64,000 nucleotides of DNA from Schlesneria sp. GTDB lineage: Bacteria > Planctomycetota > Planctomycetia > Planctomycetales > Planctomycetaceae. A program made the translations under genes and the position numbers. This document shows, piece after piece, positions 36,850-44,877 of the stretch. Below the pieces are notes generated by a model that saw only the letters and a program-made list of their open reading frames with translations, searched no databases and had not been told where the DNA came from. Position 1 is the stretch's first letter; each line of letters starts with the position of its first letter. Location of the stretch: positions 1 through 64,000 of the forward strand of contig JAQGHU010000078.1 of NCBI GenBank assembly GCA_028291515.1, in the 5' to 3' direction.

Positions 36850-37050
36850 ATGGCGATTGAAAACATTCCCGTGCAGACAGTCGCTCATGAAGTGACTGTG
36901 CAGGGAAGTGCCTTCGTGGACCTCAGCGTCCGTGAAGCACTGCACGGCCTGAAAAATGGTCAGGTGACGCTCACCGTGCACAACGGTGAGATCATCCAGA
37001 TCGATCGCATTTTGAAGAAGCGGCAATTCAAATCGCGACCGCATTCCTGA
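36850..37050 (+). CDS. YezD/OscA-like small protein (DUF2292), 66 residues
   Basis: The second DUF2292 protein of the window. The core VREALHGLKNGQVTLTVHNG and EIIQIDRILKKRQF match the family. GGAG lies nine bases before the ATG. It is the last gene of the sulfatase operon, 49 bases after the DUF1501 gene. As DUF2292 proteins such as OscA are linked to use of organic sulfur, its place behind a sulfatase is telling. It shares only the core with the copy at 25547; the N-terminus differs. Confidence 0.85.
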   Translation: MAIENIPVQTVAHEVTVQGSAFVDLSVREALHGLKNGQVTLTVHNGEIIQIDRILKKRQFKSRPHS

Positions 37051-37063
37051 GATGCGGTCGCGA
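37033..37063 (+). terminator. Stem-loop at the end of the sulfatase operon
   Basis: TCGCGACCGCAT (37033-37044) and ATGCGGTCGCGA (37052-37063) pair perfectly over 12 bp with a 7-base loop that includes the YezD-like stop codon. No T-run follows, so termination is likely but not certain. Confidence 0.55.
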
Positions 37064-37065
37064 AT

Positions 37066-37160
37066 GTAGCGGCACATTCCGTGTGCTGAGTGACCTTGCT
37101 GTCCGAATCTTGCTTGGCGGACACGTGAGGGAACTCGGCACACGGAGTGTGCCGCCTACT
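37066..37160. repeat. Inverted repeat, GGCACACGGAGTGTGCC family
   Basis: Left arm 37066-37091 (GTAGCGGCACATTCCGTGTG) and right arm 37132-37160 (AACTCGGCACACGGAGTGTG) pair imperfectly. Same family as 27823 and 56581. Confidence 0.65.
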
Positions 37161-37172
37161 TTTAGCCCAATC

Positions 37173-37276
37173 CCGTCATTCCCGCGCAGGCGGGAATCCA
37201 TCTTTCGATGCGGATCCAGACCTGCAGCAATACCGCCAGTTCACTCGCTGGATTCCCGCCTGCGCGGGAATGACGG
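37173..37276. repeat. Perfect 28-bp inverted repeat, CGTCATTCCCGCGCAGGCGG type
   Basis: Arms 37173-37200 and 37249-37276 are exact reverse complements; each arm is also partly self-palindromic (CCCGCGCAGGCGGG). This sequence type is widespread in bacterial intergenic regions. A degenerate half-copy is at 55620-55645. Confidence 0.88.
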
Positions 37277-37311
37277 AAGAATGCTGGCTATCGCACCAGG
37301 AATAATTCGAG

Positions 37312-38283
37312 CTAAGGAAGCCACGGTTGGCTGGTGTAGACCAGATGGAACACGCGATCGACGCCGTGAAAGAACAGCATCGACGAGATACTGAACCAAA
37401 CAATCGTCAGCAATCGATTGATGGAAGAGATCACTGCTCCATATCTGGATCTCAGCCGCTCAATCTTCTGCGAGAACAGCACCGCCGGTGCCTGCAGCAT
37501 GAAGAACGCAAACTGATAGCCGTCGAACCGTGAGGTCGCGATTCCGAACATCAGTTCGTGGAACACGGCGCTGACAAAGAACGCCAGCACCACACCCCGG
37601 ACCGGCGACTTCAGTCCTCCGCAGGGGACAAACACGTTGCATTGCAGCCATCGATGAACTCGCGTGTTGTAACGGCACCAGAATTCACCAACGGTTCGCG
37701 ATAGAAACGCCCGGCGGATGATTGGCACAGTTTCGAATCCCGCCAGATGTTCCAGCCCCATCGCCAACTGCGACAAAGTTTCAGTCGTTACGACGAACAA
37801 CAGCAGTTTGACAAAATGGTCGAGAAGAAAGCTCGCTCTCAGAGCGGGAACGTTGAACAGCAGATGCAGCGACCCAAGCTCGATGAGCACCAGTGATCCG
37901 GCGATCGCGACGCGCCAAATTTCGATCGATTCGATCTTCATGGAAGCTCGACGCTTTCGATCGTCAAAGACTGCCAGAAACGTCGGGAACGGAATCAGAA
38001 ATTCCAGGTACTGCAAAAGACTTGGCGATGTCGCTCGCCTTCGACCCAACACTCGCGCAAGATCCACACTCCTGAACCAGGCATCCGCACACAGCACGCT
38101 CACCAAGGCTCGCGCGATCACCTCATTGGCGGGAATCAGCAATGGGCAGAGCGCCAGGAGCACACCGGACGACCAGCCGATGACACGTTTGCCCCGCGAC
38201 ACATTCCGCACGAGCAGCAAGCACGCGACCGTGATCGCGTAGATCGTCAGCACAGACACGATACAACAGGCAACCAGATTCAC
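37312..38283 (-). CDS. MBOAT-family membrane acyltransferase (wax-synthase-like)
   Basis: A 323-residue polytopic membrane protein. The segment EFWCRYNTRVHRWLQCNVFVP and the membrane helix ending VSAVFHELMFG match the MBOAT_2 / wax-ester synthase pattern, the His of FHEL being the likely catalytic residue. About seven or eight membrane segments are seen. It would transfer an acyl chain to an alcohol or sugar at the membrane; the substrate is unknown. It is transcribed alone, convergent with the sulfatase operon, and shorter than most MBOAT proteins. Confidence 0.72.
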   Translation of the reverse strand: MNLVACCIVSVLTIYAITVACLLLVRNVSRGKRVIGWSSGVLLALCPLLIPANEVIARALVSVLCADAWFRSVDLARVLGRRRATSPSLLQYLEFLIPFPTFLAVFDDRKRRASMKIESIEIWRVAIAGSLVLIELGSLHLLFNVPALRASFLLDHFVKLLLFVVTTETLSQLAMGLEHLAGFETVPIIRRAFLSRTVGEFWCRYNTRVHRWLQCNVFVPCGGLKSPVRGVVLAFFVSAVFHELMFGIATSRFDGYQFAFFMLQAPAVLFSQKIERLRSRYGAVISSINRLLTIVWFSISSMLFFHGVDRVFHLVYTSQPWLP

Positions 38284-38533
38284 GTCAGAAGACTCGGTTC
38301 ATTCAGGTCGGGAGAGCGACGGAAACGGAGAGACGCCGTTTGAGAATACGCGGAACGCAGGCTCTTGATAAAGTTCAACTGTTCGCCGACGTGACAACTC
38401 TGAAACTTCGTTCTCCCGAATTCAATGCCAACACGCTGTGAATCCGCAGAACCGCACCCCATGATGCTCGCCTGACCTCAGGTGCCGTCCGCATTTGATG
38501 GTCCTTCGAACCCCGCCTGCGAGCAGACTACCT

Positions 38534-39868
38534 ATGGCGACCGACAACTCGGTTTCTGTCGAAGCACCGTCGCGAGTTCGCTGGTTGATGTTCTGTCTGG
38601 CCTGCGGAACATCGTGGTTTCTTTACCTCCACCGATACGCCTGGAATATCGTCCTGCCCAAGCTTCAGGAAGCGCACGGGCTCAACAACACCGAGGGAGG
38701 ATTCTTCACCTCCTTGTTCTATTGGACCTACGCCGGAGGACAAATCCCCAGCGGTGTGATCATCGATTTATTCGGCCCCCATCTGTTCCTGGGAACCAGC
38801 ATCGTTCTGTGGTCAATCGCACTGATGGGATTCGGATTGATCTCCAGCCTATATGGGATCGCCGGACTGCGGCTCGTGTTCGGGGTTGCTCAGGCAGGCT
38901 GCTATCCCGGCCTGACGAAAGTCACGCGCGTCTGGTTTCCCCTGCGGACACGCACCACGGTGCAAGGTTGGGTGGCTACCACTTTCGGTCGCGCCGGTGG
39001 AGCGATGTCGCCCATTATTTTGGGAACAGTCTTGATGGGGTGGTGTGGCTTAAGCTGGCAGGCCGCCTTGGGAGTGATGGGCATCGTTGGCGTTCTGTTT
39101 GGCGTCGCGTTCTTGTGCTTGTACCGCAACTCGCCCGCTGACCATCTTCAGGTGAACGATGCCGAACGCGAGTTGATCGCGGAAGGCGGCGTCGTTCAAT
39201 CTCTGCGAGGTACTCTGCCCTGGTCAAAGGCCGCTCGCAGTCGCAGCCTGCTGTGCTTCATGGTGCAGCAGTTCCTGGACGCGGGTTCGGATCTGGTCTT
39301 TGCCACGCTGATCGGCTCGTACTTTTTGTATCGTCACAATCTGGACATCAAGAATGTCGGCTGGCTGAGCAGCCTTCCGTTATGGGGTGGAGCACTCGGC
39401 GGGATCGCGGGGGGTTGGTTGAACGACCGGCTGATCCGTACCACAGGAAATCGCCGCTGGTCGCGCAGTGGCATCGGATTTGTCGGCAAGCTCATCGGCT
39501 GCGTCATGCTTTACATTGTCAGTGAGCAAGAGGGTGCAATTGCCGCGAGCATCGCTTTGATGAGTGCCAAGTTCTTCAGCGACTGGAGTCAGCCGACGAC
39601 ATGGGGAACATGCACCGATCTCGGCGGACGGTGTTCGGCGACGGTCTTCAGCATCATCAACACAGCGGGAACAATCGGCGGCGTGGTCATGCCGCTCGTA
39701 TTTGGATGGGTCTTGGACTTGAACACGACGAAGACGCTGGTCGACGGCGCGTACGTCAAGACAATGGACTGGGGCCCGCTCTTCTTACTGGTCGCGGCGA
39801 TGTACCTGGCCAGCGGCATCTTCTGGCTGCTGATCGACTGCACGAAGTCACTGGACTCTGACGACTAA
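38534..39868 (+). CDS. MFS transporter (anion:cation symporter type)
   Basis: A 444-residue major facilitator protein with 12 predicted membrane helices. The pattern YLHRYAWNIVLPKLQEAHGL, GGQIPSGVIIDLFGPH (loop 2-3 motif) and GVAQAGCYPGLTKVTRVWFP resembles the ACS family of organic-anion carriers (hexuronate, glucarate, phthalate). The cargo may be a sugar acid, in line with nearby polymer-degradation genes, but this is inference. The start is uncertain: ATG 38534 gives the usual short N-terminus, ATG 38498 is also open; neither has a strong ribosome binding site. Confidence 0.85.
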   Translation: MATDNSVSVEAPSRVRWLMFCLACGTSWFLYLHRYAWNIVLPKLQEAHGLNNTEGGFFTSLFYWTYAGGQIPSGVIIDLFGPHLFLGTSIVLWSIALMGFGLISSLYGIAGLRLVFGVAQAGCYPGLTKVTRVWFPLRTRTTVQGWVATTFGRAGGAMSPIILGTVLMGWCGLSWQAALGVMGIVGVLFGVAFLCLYRNSPADHLQVNDAERELIAEGGVVQSLRGTLPWSKAARSRSLLCFMVQQFLDAGSDLVFATLIGSYFLYRHNLDIKNVGWLSSLPLWGGALGGIAGGWLNDRLIRTTGNRRWSRSGIGFVGKLIGCVMLYIVSEQEGAIAASIALMSAKFFSDWSQPTTWGTCTDLGGRCSATVFSIINTAGTIGGVVMPLVFGWVLDLNTTKTLVDGAYVKTMDWGPLFLLVAAMYLASGIFWLLIDCTKSLDSDD

Positions 39869-39871
39869 CTG

Positions 39872-39932
39872 GGGTGCCACGGACTTGGAGTCCTCGACAT
39901 GGCCGTGTCTTTGACTGAGGACACGGCCCCTC
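39872..39932. repeat. GGTGCCACGG...GAGTCCTCG hairpin element (copy 1)
   Basis: GGTGCCACGGACTTGGAGTC is followed by GGCCGTGTC and its complement GACACGGCC, making a 9-bp hairpin. Copies are at 42414 and 60334. Confidence 0.65.
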
Positions 39933-40131
39933 ACTCATGATTGCAGTGAGCAGCATCACACGCGGTCAATTAACTCGCGAAATCCCGCACGCCGAAGTCA
40001 CGCCGTGGCGTGAGCCTGACGGAACCGCTACAACGGCGGCTTCAGAAGTCGCATCTCTCTCGTGATCCAGCCAAAGCTCATTTACGTATTCAGATCTCAA
40101 CGGGATCGATGCAGACCTCAAGGATCAAGCC

Positions 40132-41880
40132 ATGCCAACCGACGATTCGTCTCCCCCGCCACTGAAGGCGGGATACGTCATCTCCATCATCGTGCTCACG
40201 CTCGGTTCGTTCGCGCTATACTCAGTTGCGCCGACGCTGATCGCGGTGGCGCTCCACTGGCCCATCACTTTCACGGAAGTCTTTCAAAGCTCGATCCCGC
40301 TGGTTGACCATTCAGTGATGTCACAAGGGAAGCTGTACGTCCCCAACCTCTCGGTCAACCCGTTCAATCCCGTTAGTAGCCGACAGTCGCTCACCGTTTT
40401 TGATCTCGCCAGCGGAGAGTCGCGAGAAATCGGCATGCAGAAGTCGGCGGGACAGATCGACTTGGTGGCTGATGAATCAGGTCTGTGGGGCGTCAACGGA
40501 TCAACGGTGATCCGGATCCAGAGTGACGAGGTGCAAGAGACATCATCGGGAACCACCATTTCCAACGAGCCGATCTTCATCTACGAAGGCAAGCTGGCCA
40601 CCATCATCGATTCGCCATCGATCGCCGATGACAGTCTGCCGACTTCCCACTTGCATGTCTGGACTGGTAGCACCTGGCAGAAAGAGGGTCGCGTGCTGCT
40701 GCCTCCCACCGCGAGTGCAGAACTGACCGCTGATGAATCTGAAGGAGCTGCGAAAGAGCTTAACTCCCTCCTCGGGTTTGGTGGTGTTGTCGAAATTAAG
40801 GTCGTGAACGCCAACGGGCAGATCCATCTCTTCTGCTCGGACGGCACGAACGTGCTTTACTCCAACAAGCTGGAACTCATCCCCGAGAGAACCGCATCGG
40901 CCCTCGTCACCGAAAATGCGCCGACACCGCTCTCAAATTGGATTTCCGCGGGAATTCACCCCAAGTTTCAAGTGGGAGCAGACGCACAAGGCCCGCTGCT
41001 GGCCGCAAAGAAGTCGACTGGCGAAATGAAGACAAAGTTCTCCATTTCTCGGCTGACAGAGGGAGCTTGGAAACAGTCGATTGAGACCGAACAGTCTGGC
41101 TTTGTCCTGACTTCAAAACTCGTTTCGGATGGCCAGACAGCCTATCTGGTCAGCCAGACGCTGGGGAATAAGTTGTCGCTGGCCGAGATCCAGGCTGATG
41201 GAACCAAGACCTCCAAGCTGTCGCTTAAAACGGGCCTCATGATGGAGCGACTGACTCAGACCATTTCAAAATTCTGGTGGGTCGCGTTCATTGTGATGCT
41301 GATTTACGCCGTCCTCGTGACGTGGCTGATGAATGCTTATTGCAGCAGTCGCTACGAGTACGGAAACTCGACCGTCGAACTCGCGCCGTTTTTGCGGCGA
41401 GTTCTCGCCAAGGGAGTGGACTGGCTGCTCATCATGGGACCGATTGTGGCCCTGCAGTGGACGTTCATCGGGTCACAGGCCGAAGCGCAAGAGTGGTGGA
41501 TGGAGAAGTTTTCCGAGCTCGATCTCAACATCATGAAGATGCTGGTGTTCGGTGTCTTGGGGTTACTGTTGTATTTCGTGACCTGGCTATTTGTCTTGGG
41601 GATCGGGGAAGGAGTGTGGGGAATTAGTCCCGGCAAATGGTTGTTTGGCCTGCGAGTCGTCCGCACGACGCTACGGCCGTGCGGACTTTTGCGAGCGATG
41701 TTCCGAGAGATCCTGCTGTTGATCGATGCCGTCCTGTGCTTCGGATGGCTGCCCGCCGCGTTCACAGTCACACTCAGTCGCTTCCGCCAGCGAGTGGGCG
41801 ATTTCGCCGCCGACACAATCGTGATCAGGAAACCGGTCTTGGACCGCCTGCCTGCGGATTCAAAATTCACCAACTCGTGA
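40132..41880 (+). CDS. RDD-family membrane protein with large extracytoplasmic domain
   Basis: A 582-residue protein. A first membrane helix lies at residues 14-40. Residues 45-375 form a soluble beta-rich part with propeller-like repeats (SVMSQGKLYVPN, LTVFDLASGESREIG, IDLVADESGLWGV). Helices at about 382-404, 435-452, 472-495 and later carry an RDD domain: FLRRVLAKGVDWLLI, WGISPGKWLFGLRVVRTT and RFRQRVGDFAADTIVI. RDD domains are often in transporters or envelope sensors. AAGGA precedes the ATG. No clear operon partner except the small protein after it. Confidence 0.8.
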   Translation: MPTDDSSPPPLKAGYVISIIVLTLGSFALYSVAPTLIAVALHWPITFTEVFQSSIPLVDHSVMSQGKLYVPNLSVNPFNPVSSRQSLTVFDLASGESREIGMQKSAGQIDLVADESGLWGVNGSTVIRIQSDEVQETSSGTTISNEPIFIYEGKLATIIDSPSIADDSLPTSHLHVWTGSTWQKEGRVLLPPTASAELTADESEGAAKELNSLLGFGGVVEIKVVNANGQIHLFCSDGTNVLYSNKLELIPERTASALVTENAPTPLSNWISAGIHPKFQVGADAQGPLLAAKKSTGEMKTKFSISRLTEGAWKQSIETEQSGFVLTSKLVSDGQTAYLVSQTLGNKLSLAEIQADGTKTSKLSLKTGLMMERLTQTISKFWWVAFIVMLIYAVLVTWLMNAYCSSRYEYGNSTVELAPFLRRVLAKGVDWLLIMGPIVALQWTFIGSQAEAQEWWMEKFSELDLNIMKMLVFGVLGLLLYFVTWLFVLGIGEGVWGISPGKWLFGLRVVRTTLRPCGLLRAMFREILLLIDAVLCFGWLPAAFTVTLSRFRQRVGDFAADTIVIRKPVLDRLPADSKFTNS

Positions 41881-41939
41881 TTCAGCGGATTGATTGCTTG
41901 AGTTCGTGTCTTGTCTGATATGATTTTCTATCGGGATCG

Positions 41940-42404
41940 ATGTCATACCGTAATTCTGCCTTACCATCGGCTTTGCGAAATTACGTGAAAACCCACACCC
42001 TCCAGCTTGTTGTCGCGGCACTGGCTCTGATCCTGAACCAACTGTTCGGCGTCATCGGCATTCGCTATCTCCGGCTAGTCGATAACGATCCGCTCCCGAA
42101 TGCGGCAACAGTGGTGGAAATCGAGGGCGACTCGATCAAGCTGGCGGACGGACGGACGATCAAGATCGAGCGCGAAGCTGATTACGAACTTCGGAATCGC
42201 ATCCAAAAGTCAACGAATCGAATTGGCATCGAAACGACTGGAGCAGGCGATAGCACTCTGTTCGTCAAAGAACCCCGTTTCATCTGTGGCCTCGGGATGC
42301 CGATGATCACCCTCCCAGTGATTCCCATCAACTCGCCCCGCTATCACAAGAAATTGCTCGCATTTGGCACGATTGAACGCGAGCCGAATACAAACCATGA
42401 TTGA
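41940..42404 (+). CDS. Hypothetical membrane-anchored protein
   Basis: A 154-residue protein I do not recognise. One hydrophobic segment spans residues 20-42 (LQLVVAALALILNQLFGVIG). The rest is a short soluble domain with EIEGDSIKLADGRTIKIERE, which looks like a small beta-hairpin, and GLGMPMITLPVIPIN. It starts 59 bases after the RDD gene and may be co-transcribed. A repeat-rich region follows. Confidence 0.55.
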   Translation: MSYRNSALPSALRNYVKTHTLQLVVAALALILNQLFGVIGIRYLRLVDNDPLPNAATVVEIEGDSIKLADGRTIKIEREADYELRNRIQKSTNRIGIETTGAGDSTLFVKEPRFICGLGMPMITLPVIPINSPRYHKKLLAFGTIEREPNTNHD

Positions 42405-42413
42405 CTTCTCTGG

Positions 42414-42480
42414 GGGGTGCCACGGTGTCGGAGTCCTCGGCGTCGCCGTGTCTTCCTCTTCATCAGCACGGCCACTTCAT
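42414..42480. repeat. GGTGCCACGG...GAGTCCTCG element (copy 2)
   Basis: GGTGCCACGGTGTCGGAGTC, then TCGCCGTGTCTTCC and GCACGGCCAC. It is degenerate compared with copies at 39872 and 60334. Confidence 0.55.
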
Positions 42481-42527
42481 AGATATCCACATACGACACT
42501 GATGCATTCGTTTTGGGATTCTTTGGC

Positions 42528-42771
42528 CTCTGTCATGAGGCCCAAGGGGGCCGGAACTTTGCCCAGCCGGGGCCCTTCGGCCCCGGAACAGAACCTCTAT
42601 TTACATCTCTTGAGGCCTGAAGGGCCGGCCCATTAGCCCCTCATTTTGAAATCGCCCCCCCTGAAATGTCCGGCCCTTCAGGCCTTTGGAAGTCTAATGA
42701 TGGGCCTAATTCCAGGGCCAAAGGGCCCTGGCTGAATAAAGTACCGGCCCCTTGGGCCTGAGGACAGTGAA
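42528..42771. repeat. Large GC-rich imperfect inverted repeat
   Basis: The left half (GAGGCCCAAGGGGGCCGGAA ... GGGGCCCTTCGGCCCCGG) and the reverse complement of the right half (CAGGCCCAAGGGGCCGGTAC ... AGGGCCCTTTGGCCCTGG) align over about 70 bases. Inner arms AGGCCTGAAGGGCCGG (near 42613) and CCGGCCCTTCAGGCCT (near 42670) pair as well. The whole could fold into one long branched hairpin. Confidence 0.75.
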
Positions 42772-42975
42772 CCGACCGACGATCATTCAGATTGCTCTGG
42801 GGTAAGATGTGTCGATACCGATGCGGCCTCCATGGCCCCCAAATCGAACCCAAAACAACGATCATCACCCACGACCGTATCGCAAGATTTAAGGATCGCT
42901 TGACCGCATCCAAAGCGGTCCCCAAGATACCCACGTCTTCGTAGTCATTCAGAGCATCTTCCAGGATTGAACAAC

Positions 42976-44160
42976 ATGAAATCGTTGCGACAAGGGCTGG
43001 CCGCGGGGCTGCTGTTCGGATGCTGTGTCGCAGTCATCGGCTGTGAATCATCGTCCAGGCCCACCGTCATCACTAAGCCATCCAAACAAGCACCAGACAT
43101 CGCGGAAAAGAACATGCTGACCGTCCAACGAGAACCATTTGGCGAAACTGCCACCGGCGAAGAAGTCACCCAGTACAGCCTGGGAAATCGCCAGGGAATG
43201 AAGGTCGCCTTGATTGACCTGGGCGCGATCATCACGTCGGTCGAAGTTCCCGATCGCGATGGCAAACTGGAAAACGTCACGCTCAGCCTTCCCGATTGCA
43301 AAGCGTATCTCGAAAACGCCCCCTACTTCGGCGGTGCGTGCGGTCGCTTCGCCAATCGTATCGCGGGCGGCAAATTTTCGCTCGATAGCAACGAGTACGA
43401 GCTGTTCCTGAATAATGACCCGAACACGCTGCATGGCGGCAAAGAAGGCTTCATGAAGAAGCTGTGGACGGCCGAGCCATTCCAGAATGACAAGCAAGCC
43501 GGAGTGAAGCTGACCTATGTCAGTCCCGATGGCGAAGAAGGTTATCCAGGCAAACTGATCACCACGGTCACCTACACACTGACCGACGACAACGAACTTC
43601 GCATCGACTACAAGGCCACCACAGACAAGGCCACCGTCCTGAATTTGACGAACCATGCCTATTGGAACTTAGCCGGAGCCGGCAACGGCCTGGTCCTCGA
43701 TCATGATTTGACGCTGACTGGCTCCAAGTACTTGCCGGTCGACGAAACCGGGATCCCCACGGGCGAACTGGCCACGGTCGAGGGAACGCCGATGGACTTC
43801 CTGAAACCGCACAAGATTGGCGAGCGAATCGAACAACCAGTCAACGGCTCCGGCGGCTACGATCATTGCTATGTCGTCGACGGAAAGATCGGTGAACTGC
43901 GACCAGCCGCCAAGATCGTCGAACCCAAGTCCGGCCGAGTCATGGAAATCTCCACGACCGAACCCGGCATCCAGTTCTATACCGGCAACTTCCTGGAAGG
44001 AAACGCCAAAACCGGCAATGCCCCCAAGCACGGAGCCTTCTGCCTGGAAGCCCAACACTATCCCGACTCTCCGCACCGTCCCGAATTCCCGACGACACGC
44101 CTGAATCCAGGCGAGACCTACACGCAGACGACAGTGCATAAGTTCTCTGTGGCGAAGTAA
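42976..44160 (+). CDS. Galactose mutarotase / aldose 1-epimerase lipoprotein
   Basis: A 394-residue aldose 1-epimerase that interconverts alpha and beta anomers of galactose or other hexoses. Motifs: ACGRFANRIAGGKFSL, NTLHGGKEGFMKKLW, LNLTNHAYWNLAG (catalytic His), GIQFYTGNFLEG and AFCLEAQHYPDSPHRPEFP (catalytic Glu). It carries a lipoprotein signal (CCVAVIGC, lipid cysteine at residue 23), so unlike cytoplasmic GalM it works outside the inner membrane. AGGA at 42963-42966 points to the ATG at 42976; a TTG at 42967 directly touches it. It stands alone between repeats. Confidence 0.9.
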   Translation: MKSLRQGLAAGLLFGCCVAVIGCESSSRPTVITKPSKQAPDIAEKNMLTVQREPFGETATGEEVTQYSLGNRQGMKVALIDLGAIITSVEVPDRDGKLENVTLSLPDCKAYLENAPYFGGACGRFANRIAGGKFSLDSNEYELFLNNDPNTLHGGKEGFMKKLWTAEPFQNDKQAGVKLTYVSPDGEEGYPGKLITTVTYTLTDDNELRIDYKATTDKATVLNLTNHAYWNLAGAGNGLVLDHDLTLTGSKYLPVDETGIPTGELATVEGTPMDFLKPHKIGERIEQPVNGSGGYDHCYVVDGKIGELRPAAKIVEPKSGRVMEISTTEPGIQFYTGNFLEGNAKTGNAPKHGAFCLEAQHYPDSPHRPEFPTTRLNPGETYTQTTVHKFSVAK

Positions 44161-44301
44161 GGGACAGCATCGCCAGAATGGCCGAGCTTACGATGAACGA
44201 TGGTGAGACGATTAATTTGGAATAAGGGGACTGGCGGGCCGACAAGACGCTGCATCATGAACAGGATGAGAATAGGTGCCTCGAAGCGGAGTCCACGACG
44301 G

Positions 44302-44856
44302 TTATTTGCCGCTAGCCTTGATGGCAGAGACCCACCAGTCAAAGTGTTCAGCCCCTCGTCCTGGGCGATAGTTTGCAAACCGCTCAATTGCTTCGAGCAC
44401 TACCGAGAGCTCCGTTGCGGTTGGCCTAACTAAATCTGACCATTGTTTCATGACCTCGGTCGTAGCCAGTAGGCTCACGCCTAAGTCCTTCCCAATCCTG
44501 CGAGCCTTCTTGTCATCCGTCAGCACGGACCAGCCACGACATTTGGCAATCGCTAAGCCCATCGACTCTCCGTCATCGCCGATTTGCGCCGCCAATTCGA
44601 CATAAAGATCGACCTCTTCGTCGCTCTCGCAATCGCATCGATTTAAAATCCCACTCTCGATCGTGGGAAGAAGATCAATCGGCACGACGATGAGCTTTTC
44701 AGGGTCGGCTGGATCTGGTTGGCGGTACCGTTGAGACTCCCTCTCGACAGCTGCTGGGAGATACCAATCGTTTGGTAAGGCCGTCAGGATCGGCACGAAC
44801 CGACCGCTGGCGTACAGATTCAGAGTTGCGCAGGCATCAAGTATGACGACCGGCAT
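44302..44856 (-). CDS. PIN-like toxin candidate
   Basis: A 184-residue protein with the layout of a PIN-type nuclease: VVILDACATLNLYASG (D7), a mid-protein acidic cluster, GDDGESMGLAIAKCRGWSVLTDDKKARR (E97, D114, D115) and LGVSLLATTEVMKQW. These are the carboxylates expected for a magnesium-dependent RNase. It starts 21 bases after the stop of the XRE-ImmA gene. Pairing of a COG2856-type regulator with a PIN-like protein is a known predicted toxin-antitoxin arrangement. That it cleaves RNA here is inference. Confidence 0.75.
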   Translation of the reverse strand: MPVVILDACATLNLYASGRFVPILTALPNDWYLPAAVERESQRYRQPDPADPEKLIVVPIDLLPTIESGILNRCDCESDEEVDLYVELAAQIGDDGESMGLAIAKCRGWSVLTDDKKARRIGKDLGVSLLATTEVMKQWSDLVRPTATELSVVLEAIERFANYRPGRGAEHFDWWVSAIKASGK

Positions 44857-44877
44857 TTTGTGGTTCCGGTCGGTGAT

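Larger units (their letters stand above)
42405..42975. other. Repeat-filled intergenic region
   Basis: A 570-base gap with no credible gene. It holds a copy of the GGTGCCACGG element (42414-42480) and a large GC-rich inverted repeat (42528-42771). The last 200 bases lead to the mutarotase gene; no promoter could be assigned with confidence. Confidence 0.6.

Noticed and set aside
42528-42771. CRISPR array
   Set aside because: The repeats are inverted and nested, not direct with unique spacers; no cas genes are near. The same holds for the other repeat regions.
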